Assembly: GCA_030633635.1 (NCBI GenBank)
Contig: DAOVSA010000049.1
Span: 1 to 5,333, forward strand
DNA length: 5,333 bases
Direction of reading: 5' to 3'
Origin: Candidatus Altarchaeota archaeon
GTDB lineage: Archaea > Altiarchaeota > Altiarchaeia > IMC4 > DAOVSA01
Shown here: one piece after another, positions 1-5,006 of the stretch
Numbering within the stretch: the first letter of the stretch is position 1
Layout: each line of letters opens with the position of its first letter
The notes under the pieces: generated by a model
Database searches by the model: none
Told to the model about the DNA's origin: nothing
The model's input: only the letters and a program-made list of their open reading frames with translations
Program-made: the position numbers and the translations under genes

Positions 1-1081
1 AGTCAACCTCCATGCCGCCTTTGGATTTCCAGTAATATATGTCCGATATCGGTTGTTTGTATCTTCTTTTCAATTCGATAAAGACGATATTTTCGGCAAG
101 TCTCCCTTTATCATCTGAAAATTTGAATGATATGGCATTCCTAAGCCCCGTATCTATGCAGTAAATTTTTCTAGGGTATTGCATTTGCTCCTTCATTGAA
201 TAGGAGAACATCGGAATTAGATAAACCAGATAGGTCTCCATTATCTTAGACATGTACTTTTCCAGTGTTTCCATACCAAGCCCGGTAAATGCCCTTGCTC
301 TCCTGAAAGAAAATAAATTCCCGACATTACTTACGAGATATTTCGATAGATCAAATGCCTTTATTGAACTCAGATCGTATCTTGCAACAACGTCTTTGCT
401 TATTATATCATCAAAATACTGGTTTAGTATGGCAAACCGCACGTTCTTATTCTTCAGTGCAATCCCCGGAAATCCACCATACTTCAGGTATTCATCCAGC
501 ATATTCAATAACCGGTTCCTTGTCGCGGTTGTAATAAGCCTGACATCCTTTATATGAAAATCCCTGAAGTTGAGAAATTCATCGAAACCCAGGGGCATTA
601 TATTAAATTGTATATTCCTTCCTGTAAGAAGCGTTGAATATTCTTTTTTCAAAAGAGAGGAGCACGATCCTGTTATAAAAAAAGAGATATCCCGGGACAG
701 GTCATATTCTTTCTTGATCCAGTATTCCCATTCCAGGGCATTTTGGACCTCGTCTATGAATACATATTTTTTCCCAATGGGGTTTAGCTCCCGCTGATAT
801 GTGTTGAATATGTCCTCTATGTCGCTGTTTTTTAGACGCCTGTCTTCGAAATTGATGAGTAGTATATTCTCCGGTTTAATTTCTTTTTTAAGCAGATGCT
901 CTATTACCTGATACATTATGGTTGACTTCCCGGACCTTCTAACGCCGGTAATTATCTTTATTTCCCTCTCATCACCATATCTTTCAATCTCTCTGGTTTC
1001 TGTTCTTAGGATTCCTACCAGATCCCTGATAAACTCCTTTTTTTCCCACCAAGAATTCCAGTCCTTTAATGCATCAAACAT
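1..1081 (-). CDS. DUF4143-type AAA ATPase, 3' end cut by window edge
   Basis: The minus-strand frame is open from ATG at 1081 to the window edge, giving 360 residues without a stop; the C-terminus lies outside. Visible motifs are a Walker A loop GVRRSGKST (residues 46-54), a Walker B strand YVFIDEVQ (106-113), the strand FFITGSC (134-140) that acts as sensor 1 in this family, and YGGFP (201-205), which leads into the DUF4143 region. The C-terminal part has KIYCIDTGLRNA (305-316), GRLAENIVFIELKRR (326-340) and YYWKSKGG (349-356), the pattern of the degenerate PD-(D/E)XK-like domain of DUF4143 proteins. Such ATPases are abundant and often multicopy in archaea and anaerobic bacteria; their cellular role and substrate are mostly unknown. 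Family proteins are usually around 400 residues, so perhaps 40-80 are missing. The start is supported by a TATA-like box about 25 bases upstream. The family call is secure, the function unknown. Confidence 0.9.
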   Translation of the reverse strand, partial: MFDALKDWNSWWEKKEFIRDLVGILRTETREIERYGDEREIKIITGVRRSGKSTIMYQVIEHLLKKEIKPENILLINFEDRRLKNSDIEDIFNTYQRELNPIGKKYVFIDEVQNALEWEYWIKKEYDLSRDISFFITGSCSSLLKKEYSTLLTGRNIQFNIMPLGFDEFLNFRDFHIKDVRLITTATRNRLLNMLDEYLKYGGFPGIALKNKNVRFAILNQYFDDIISKDVVARYDLSSIKAFDLSKYLVSNVGNLFSFRRARAFTGLGMETLEKYMSKIMETYLVYLIPMFSYSMKEQMQYPRKIYCIDTGLRNAISFKFSDDKGRLAENIVFIELKRRYKQPISDIYYWKSKGGMEVD

Positions 1082-1231
1082 GATAATATATTGATTTTGG
1101 AATATAAATATGTTTCTATTAACTGTAACATTTATTATAAAAATGATACTGTTTTCTGAAACATAATGAGGTCTATTTCCTCTCAACCAGCAACAGCCGA
1201 ATTCCTATTAATTATTGCTTCCCCATTTAAA
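1082..1231. other. Gene-free spacer between ATPase promoter and lipS-like remnant
   Basis: This 150-base stretch holds the TATA-like box of the ATPase gene. On the minus strand it also has a short T-run (bases 1140-1144, T5) that could help end transcription coming from the lipoylation operon. I find no convincing coding frame, RNA gene or strong inverted repeat in it. Confidence 0.5.
1102..1110 (-). promoter_or_regulatory. TATA-like box of the ATPase gene
   Basis: Read on the minus strand the bases are TATTTATAT, an archaeal box A-like sequence. Its centre is about 25 bases before the ATG at 1081, so transcription would start at or next to the start codon, giving a leaderless mRNA. No Shine-Dalgarno sequence is seen before that ATG, which agrees. 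Confidence 0.5.
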
Positions 1232-1495
1232 TCACCACGAGCAGCACCTCGATTCTCTTATTTCTGTAATATCCAGATCCAGCTCTTTTGAGGTTTCATA
1301 TGCACTTTTTGATGGCACTGCTATCCTGTTTATCCCTGACCTAATTGCTTCTCTATCCAATTTTAGACGGTATCTGCCCCCAGGTCTTACGCAACTTAAA
1401 GAGATATTTTTCGTAGGATACATGAGTCTCGCTATGGATATGATCTTTGAGACATTCCTCGAACGATTGGTGAATTTATAAATTGAGGTTAAAAG
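1232..1495 (-). pseudogene. C-terminal remnant of LipS-like radical SAM protein
   Basis: An 87-codon stretch is open on the minus strand between an in-frame TAA (1498-1496) and TGA (1234-1232); its first ATG is at 1423 and gives 63 residues. The translation contains NVSKIISIARLMYPTKNISL, then SCVRPGGRYR, a run LDREAIRSGINRIAVPSKSA, and ends in CCSW. From memory of the family, this resembles the C-terminus of archaeal biotin-synthase-like radical SAM proteins including LipS1/LipS2, which usually show a segment like LGCMRPRG-YR, then LD--A---G--RIA-PS--A and a terminal CC. The radical SAM CX3CX2C core and most of the protein are absent, and no start codon precedes the homologous part. Three changes in the normally conserved LGCMRPRG block suggest relaxed selection. 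It directly follows lplB, so its former role was probably lipoyl synthesis. A translated 63-residue peptide cannot be excluded, but it could not catalyse radical SAM chemistry alone. Confidence 0.6.
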
Positions 1496-1569
1496 TTAAA
1501 TACTTCTGTTTATTGGCATATCCTATTTTTACTGCAGATTTACGTATCACTGGATTTTTATAATAGGTT

Positions 1570-1863
1570 CTATTCAATCGCAGCCATTATTGCATTTGCA
1601 AAATCTTTGGGGGTTGTACCAGGCGAGTCTATATTCTCCTCGATGTATATCTCTTTAATACTGCCCAGTACTGCATCTTTATCTAAGGTAACCTCTTTCA
1701 GGGATCGTGCCATTATATCTAATGACTCCTCTGGAAATATAAAAAAGTCGCCGGTGAGTAGGATATCATCAATTTTTCCATTTTTCTCTTTTAAAAAGAC
1801 CCGTATCAACCCCCCCGTTGATTTATACAGTCCCTGTTTATATTCAGATATGTCGACTTTCAT
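1570..1863 (-). CDS. lplB: Lipoate-protein ligase, C-terminal subunit LplB
   Basis: This 97-residue protein is the separately encoded accessory domain of lipoate-protein ligase. In Thermoplasma acidophilum, LplA is inactive in lipoate adenylation without LplB. Visible family features are STGGLIRVFL (residues 15-24), a following segment of pattern KIDDILLTGDFFIFPEES (30-47) with the characteristic GDFF-x-(Y/F)PE turn, and a C-terminal TTPKDFANAI (83-92). I chose ATG at 1863 over the upstream GTG at 1872: GGATGTGA lies five bases before that ATG and matches the archaeal Shine-Dalgarno GGAGGTGA at seven of eight bases. The site overlaps the end of lplA, whose TGA is at 1871-1869, so the two genes are almost fused and probably translationally coupled, giving balanced subunits. 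The lipS-like remnant follows downstream. Function is inferred from domain pattern and partner. Confidence 0.88.
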   Translation of the reverse strand: MKVDISEYKQGLYKSTGGLIRVFLKEKNGKIDDILLTGDFFIFPEESLDIMARSLKEVTLDKDAVLGSIKEIYIEENIDSPGTTPKDFANAIMAAIE

Positions 1864-1876
1864 ATAATTCACATCC
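1864..1876 (-). promoter_or_regulatory. Ribosome binding site deciding the lplB start
   Basis: On the minus strand GGATGTGA sits at the lplA stop codon, five bases before the ATG at 1863. It is a one-mismatch version of the archaeal Shine-Dalgarno GGAGGTGA. It favours the 97-residue start over the GTG at 1872 and places the lplB ribosome site inside the end of lplA. Confidence 0.5.
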
Positions 1877-2627
1877 TATAGATAAATTCTTCTGAACGAT
1901 ACTTGGGCAATAATTCCTTAACAAGCTCCTCTTCATAGGAAGTTAACCCAGAATCCTCAAATTCTATTCCAAAGGACTTTCCAAAACCCTTTTTGATTGC
2001 ATTTTTCAGGTCATTTAGGTCAACTTCATAACCCAATTCCTTATTTATCCAACTAACCCTGCTTTTGGCTGACTTCACCCCCTTGCTTTCATATTTTACC
2101 TTTGGAACATTTAATACCTTAAAAGCGGCATCTAGATCGAAATCAACCAAAAGCGATCCATGTTGCAAAATGATAGTATCCTTGCGTGCCATACATCCCC
2201 CGGATACTTTTCCGCCATTGACAATTAAGTCATTTATGGGTTTAAATTCCGCCTTTAATCCAAAGTATTTCAATGCCTCTACGAAACCATCCATTATTCT
2301 GCCATAGGATCCCACAAAATCAGATGGGATGTTATATTCCTTCCTATCCACCGTCACCTCATAGTTTAACTGTTTGAGATCCATATAACCTGCTCCTCCC
2401 CCGGTTGAACGCCTCACTACCTTAATGTCATTCTCCTTGCAGTAATCCAGATTCAGTTCCGCCTCTGCACACTGATGGTATCCTAAAAACACAGACTTTG
2501 AGTTGTATTGTTCCAGATACAGGGTATTCGGACTCTTCTCTTCTACACGAGAAATAAACATCGCTTCATGTACTGCCATCGCTTCATAAGGATCCACCAA
2601 ACCAATATCGAAATATCTCCACTTCAT
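1869..2627 (-). CDS. lplA: Lipoate-protein ligase, catalytic subunit LplA
   Basis: The 252-residue protein is the catalytic part of lipoate-protein ligase. It activates lipoate with ATP to lipoyl-AMP and transfers it to a lysine of a lipoyl-domain protein in the cytoplasm. Motifs in order are SVFLGYHQ (residues 45-52), the lipoyl-AMP loop RRSTGGGAGYMD (72-83), LNYEVTV (87-93), NDLIVNGGKVSGG (132-144) with the family catalytic lysine at K140, and HGSLLVDFD (156-164). It ends without the roughly 90-residue C-terminal domain of E. coli LplA, which is supplied by the next gene, lplB. The start lies only 8 bases after the gcvH stop; no clear Shine-Dalgarno is visible, so coupling to gcvH translation is likely. 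In many ligases the loop reads GGGAVFHD; here V and H are replaced by G and M. Octanoyltransferase (LipM-type) is the main alternative, but the adjacent lplB strongly supports ligase. Confidence 0.92.
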   Translation of the reverse strand: MKWRYFDIGLVDPYEAMAVHEAMFISRVEEKSPNTLYLEQYNSKSVFLGYHQCAEAELNLDYCKENDIKVVRRSTGGGAGYMDLKQLNYEVTVDRKEYNIPSDFVGSYGRIMDGFVEALKYFGLKAEFKPINDLIVNGGKVSGGCMARKDTIILQHGSLLVDFDLDAAFKVLNVPKVKYESKGVKSAKSRVSWINKELGYEVDLNDLKNAIKKGFGKSFGIEFEDSGLTSYEEELVKELLPKYRSEEFIYRM

Positions 2628-2635
2628 ATTTAATA

Positions 2636-3049
2636 CTACTTATGCTTCTCTATCTCTCCCTTCAACCATTCAACAGCAGCATCAACCTTCATTAAATTCT
2701 CCAGTTCGTCTGGATTGCTCATCTCGATCTCGAATATCCAGCCGTCTCCGTATGGACTATTATTGATCATGGTTGGATCATCATACAGCTTCTCATTACT
2801 GGTTTTAACTGTCCCGGATACTGGAGCATAGAGCTTACCAACCCATTTTCCAGTTTCTACTGTTCCGACCTCGTCGTTCTGTTGTACTTCATCCCCTTCA
2901 AATGGCATCTCAACATAACTTATCTCCCCGGAGAGTTTTTGCGCAAAGTCAATAAATCCGATCTTTGCTGTATTTCCATCCACCTTCGCCCACATGAACT
3001 CCTTATGGTAGTACAAATCATCAGGCATATCGTATCCTTCTAAATCCAT
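2636..3049 (-). CDS. gcvH: Lipoate-binding H-like protein (GcvH family)
   Basis: This 137-residue protein has the length and layout of glycine cleavage H protein: FMWAKVDGNTAKIGFIDFAQ (residues 18-37), YVEMPFEGDEV (45-55), the lipoylation segment VETGKWVGKLYAPVSG (64-79) with K68 as the lipoate acceptor, then a segment of pattern NNSPYGDGWIFEIE (96-109). In glycine cleavage the lipoyl arm carries the aminomethyl group between the P, T and L proteins. The acceptor context is ETGKWVG rather than the common ESVKAA, so a related lipoate-binding protein, such as the LbpA type that serves sHdr-linked sulfur oxidation, is a real alternative. It heads a tight operon with its own ligase, lplA and lplB; no gcvT or gcvP gene is in the window. 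The ATG at 3049 has a TATA-like box about 26 bases upstream and no Shine-Dalgarno, which suggests leaderless initiation. Family is secure, exact role open. Confidence 0.9.
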   Translation of the reverse strand: MDLEGYDMPDDLYYHKEFMWAKVDGNTAKIGFIDFAQKLSGEISYVEMPFEGDEVQQNDEVGTVETGKWVGKLYAPVSGTVKTSNEKLYDDPTMINNSPYGDGWIFEIEMSNPDELENLMKVDAAVEWLKGEIEKHK

Positions 3050-3070
3050 TTTAAATTTTCTCCGGTTTTG

Positions 3071-3080
3071 TTTAAATTTT
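3071..3080 (-). promoter_or_regulatory. TATA-like box of gcvH-lplA-lplB operon
   Basis: Minus-strand AAAATTTAAA is centred about 26 bases before the gcvH ATG at 3049, the usual distance from archaeal box A to the transcription start. The mRNA would thus begin at the start codon. It directly abuts a 10-base tandem repeat. Confidence 0.45.
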
Positions 3081-3100
3081 GATATGATTAGATATGATTA
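3081..3100. repeat. Perfect 10-bp tandem repeat next to gcvH promoter
   Basis: GATATGATTA occurs twice in a row without mismatch, immediately upstream of the TATA-like box on the gcvH side, where TFB or a regulator would bind. The repeat unit is about one helical turn, so both copies face the same side of the DNA. Regulator binding is an inference; chance repetition in AT-rich DNA is possible. Confidence 0.6.
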
Positions 3101-3104
3101 ATTA

Positions 3105-3127
3105 TGTGAGATAACTTAAAAAACTAT
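3105..3127 (-). terminator. Probable terminator after ttuA
   Basis: The minus strand has six Ts (3123-3118) directly after the ttuA TAG stop, the kind of T-run that ends archaeal transcription. AGATAG before and TTATCT after the run could form a weak hairpin with one G-T pair. It separates the argB-ttuA unit from the gcvH promoter. Confidence 0.45.
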
Positions 3128-4047
3128 CTAATTCCCAATTCCATTCTCAACTCACAAACCTTACAGATCGTCCCGGAGGTTAATTCACCGCAGATGGTGC
3201 ATCTGTTAACTTTCATCCTGTTTTTGTCAGATTCGTATGATTTTCTCATGATAGGGCCCAGTTCATCAACACTTCTAAGGATCTGAAACCTGGTTCCCGG
3301 GTGTTTTTCCTCGAGACTATCTGCAATTTTTCCAATGATTGATCTAAAGGACATTTCCCTGTATATGCACGAGTTGGGATTGACCTCAAGATCAAACAAT
3401 TGTGCGTATAACTCGACTTCTTCCTCGGGGCATTCTCTTAAGGGTGTTATCCTTGGCACAAATTTTTCATCCTTTGAGATACCCCATACAAATCTCTTTA
3501 AATCACCTCGAATAAAGTTCATCAAGGCAGTTTGAACCACGTCATCCAGGTTATGTCCGGTAGCCAATTTTGTAGCACCCAACTCTCTTGCTTTCTTATT
3601 TAATAGGTACCTCCTGAAAACACCACAGTATGAGCACGGCGGGGCCGGGTTTTCCAGGTTTTTGGATTTCTCCAGAATTTCATCAAGGGTCACTCCAAAT
3701 TCTTTTTGAAATGAAAAGATATGGTGCTCAACGCCCAGTTGATCGCAAATGGATTTTGCAATCTCAAAGTTTCTATCACGCACTCCCTCATCGATTGTTA
3801 TAGCAAAAACCCGGGAATCCGGGAATTTCTTTGATAGTTTTTTCAGGAGATAAAGCACAACAATCGAGTCCTTGCCACCGGATAGTGCAACTGCGATTTT
3901 GTCACCAGGATTAAAGAATCTATTCCTTCGAATCGTCTTTCTTACTCTTTGCTCGAATAGTTTTATGAAGCATGTGGCACAGAGGGACTGCCCGGAGTAT
4001 CTAAGTTCTATAACGGAACTATCTCTACACTTATTACATGAGTTCAT
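3124..4047 (-). CDS. ttuA: tRNA 2-thiouridine synthetase, TtuA/Ncs6 family
   Basis: The 307-residue protein adenylates a tRNA uridine and replaces its oxygen with sulfur, taking sulfur from a ubiquitin-like carrier (TtuB or SAMP type). Features in order: an N-terminal zinc finger (C4, C7, C23, C26), the ATP-binding PP-loop ALSGGKDS (54-61), PPCSYCG (136-142) with C138 and C141 and a distant C227 that together match the three [4Fe-4S] ligands of the family, TGHNLDD (163-169), and a C-terminal zinc finger (C283, C286, C295, C298). All key cysteines are present, so it should be active. ATG at 4047 was chosen because it puts the first zinc finger at the N-terminus and overlaps the argB stop as ATGA; the open frame further upstream lies inside argB and has no family features. 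Whether the target is U54 (TtuA) or wobble U34 (NcsA/Ncs6) cannot be decided here. No sulfur carrier gene is in the window. Confidence 0.92.
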   Translation of the reverse strand: MNSCNKCRDSSVIELRYSGQSLCATCFIKLFEQRVRKTIRRNRFFNPGDKIAVALSGGKDSIVVLYLLKKLSKKFPDSRVFAITIDEGVRDRNFEIAKSICDQLGVEHHIFSFQKEFGVTLDEILEKSKNLENPAPPCSYCGVFRRYLLNKKARELGATKLATGHNLDDVVQTALMNFIRGDLKRFVWGISKDEKFVPRITPLRECPEEEVELYAQLFDLEVNPNSCIYREMSFRSIIGKIADSLEEKHPGTRFQILRSVDELGPIMRKSYESDKNRMKVNRCTICGELTSGTICKVCELRMELGIR

Positions 4048-4880
4048 TTCGGGATCAACATTGTACCTGTTCCTTTTGCAGTAAATATCTCCTCTAAAAT
4101 TCCATGTTCGGTCGCCTTGATCATATGTGCTCTTTGGACTCCGCTGTGCAGTGCATTGATACATGAGTTTAGTTTAGGGATCATTCCTTCCCTTACCACA
4201 CCAGTATCTATTAATCTATCCACATCAGATGTGGTCAGTCGTTTTATTAACTCGCCTTCTTTTGTTAATACGCCCTTGACATCTGTTAGGATCATTAGTT
4301 TACTCGCTTTTAATGCGATTGCAAGTTCGCTTGCAGCTACATCCGCGTTGATATTCAAAGCGGTTCCATCCTCTTGAATACCTATGGGTGAGATTATTGG
4401 GATATAGTTATTATGAATCAGGAGTTCAATTAATTCCGGGTGAATTCCCTTTATATCGCCAACTAAGCCAAGATCAATCCCTTTCTTCTCCCGCTTCTCA
4501 GCCAAAAAAAGTCTCCCGGATTTCCCGGACAAACCAACAGCATTACCACCCCGGCAGGTTATGGCGGCAACGATTTCCGTATTCACTTTTCCCAAGATCA
4601 TCTTCACTATGTCTATGGTTTCCTCATCTGTCACTCTCAATCCCTCGATAAACTGGGGTTCCTTTCCAAATTTCTTCATGAGATCTGAGATTCCTTTGCC
4701 GCCACCATGCAAAACCACGGGATGGATACCAACCCAGTTAAGCAGTGTTATATCCTGTGCTATTCCACCCAGTACTTTATCATTCGATGCAACCTCCCCG
4801 CCGAGTTTTATGACAAAAATCTGGCCATTAAACTGTCTTATATACTCCAGTGCACCGATCAATACTTCTGAGGTCTTCAT
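4044..4880 (-). CDS. argB: Acetylglutamate kinase
   Basis: This 278-residue amino-acid kinase phosphorylates N-acetylglutamate, the second step of arginine synthesis through acetylated intermediates. It shows VIKLGGEV (residues 23-30) with K25, VVLHGGGKGIS (55-65), GLRVTDEET (80-88), GLSGKSGRLFLAEK (116-129), ALNINADVAASELA (174-187), LTDVKGVL (198-205) and GMIPKL (232-237), the full set for ArgB. The RVTD motif argues against the LysW-dependent kinase LysZ, which usually has an RSRYTD-like sequence. The start at 4880 fits the usual short N-terminus before the first strand; a further upstream ATG at 4943 would add 21 residues encoded by the AT-rich promoter region. It overlaps ttuA by four bases and is divergent from hisB. 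A TATA-like box about 26 bases upstream suggests a leaderless mRNA. Confidence 0.95.
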   Translation of the reverse strand: MKTSEVLIGALEYIRQFNGQIFVIKLGGEVASNDKVLGGIAQDITLLNWVGIHPVVLHGGGKGISDLMKKFGKEPQFIEGLRVTDEETIDIVKMILGKVNTEIVAAITCRGGNAVGLSGKSGRLFLAEKREKKGIDLGLVGDIKGIHPELIELLIHNNYIPIISPIGIQEDGTALNINADVAASELAIALKASKLMILTDVKGVLTKEGELIKRLTTSDVDRLIDTGVVREGMIPKLNSCINALHSGVQRAHMIKATEHGILEEIFTAKGTGTMLIPK

Positions 4881-4900
4881 TTTTATTATAATTGATTGAT

Positions 4901-4910
4901 TAAATTTATG
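4901..4910 (-). promoter_or_regulatory. TATA-like box of argB-ttuA
   Basis: Minus-strand CATAAATTTA is centred about 25 bases before the argB ATG at 4880. The surrounding DNA is very AT-rich, so the exact box is uncertain, but the spacing matches the other first genes of the window. Confidence 0.35.
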
Positions 4911-4948
4911 AATATAATATAATCTATGAGTAGTAATAATCAAACATA

Positions 4949-4990
4949 AGATAATAGATAATAAAGATTAATAATTCGATTATAGATAAT
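4949..4990. repeat. Three copies of AGATAAT in argB-hisB spacer
   Basis: AGATAAT appears at 4949-4955, 4956-4962 (tandem) and 4984-4990. The third copy overlaps the likely hisB TATA region, so the set could be regulator sites or simply low-complexity AT-rich DNA. Confidence 0.4.
4978..4989 (+). promoter_or_regulatory. Probable TATA region of hisB
   Basis: The plus-strand sequence GATTATAGATAAT begins about 28 bases before the hisB ATG at 5007, in the right place for box A of a leaderless or very short-leader mRNA. No strong Shine-Dalgarno precedes the ATG. Confidence 0.35.
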
Positions 4991-5006
4991 ACGGGGCACA
5001 ATAGAG

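Noticed and set aside
252..797. Two plus-strand open frames
   Set aside because: Both are antisense to the DUF4143 ATPase, which has Walker A and B motifs in the right order, and neither resembles a protein family.
1215..1481. Plus-strand open frame of 88 codons
   Set aside because: It lies opposite the LipS-like remnant, whose minus-strand translation has clear family resemblance; the plus translation shows no recognisable domain.
1864..1872. GTG start three codons upstream in lplB
   Set aside because: The ATG at 1863 has a Shine-Dalgarno-like GGATGTGA five bases before it, while the GTG would lie within that site.
4048..4164. 39-codon upstream extension of ttuA
   Set aside because: It overlaps the argB coding end in another frame and would put an unrelated segment before the N-terminal zinc finger; the ATGA start is better.
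4044..4880. LysW-dependent aminoadipate/glutamate kinase (LysZ) instead of ArgB
   Set aside because: The RVTD motif and the overall motif set match acetylglutamate kinase, and no LysW carrier gene is visible nearby.
4561..4899. Plus-strand open frame of 112 codons
   Set aside because: It is a shadow of argB, whose kinase motifs are complete on the minus strand.
4881..4943. 21-codon upstream extension of argB
   Set aside because: It is encoded by AT-rich DNA that carries the likely promoter and adds residues unlike the ArgB N-terminus.
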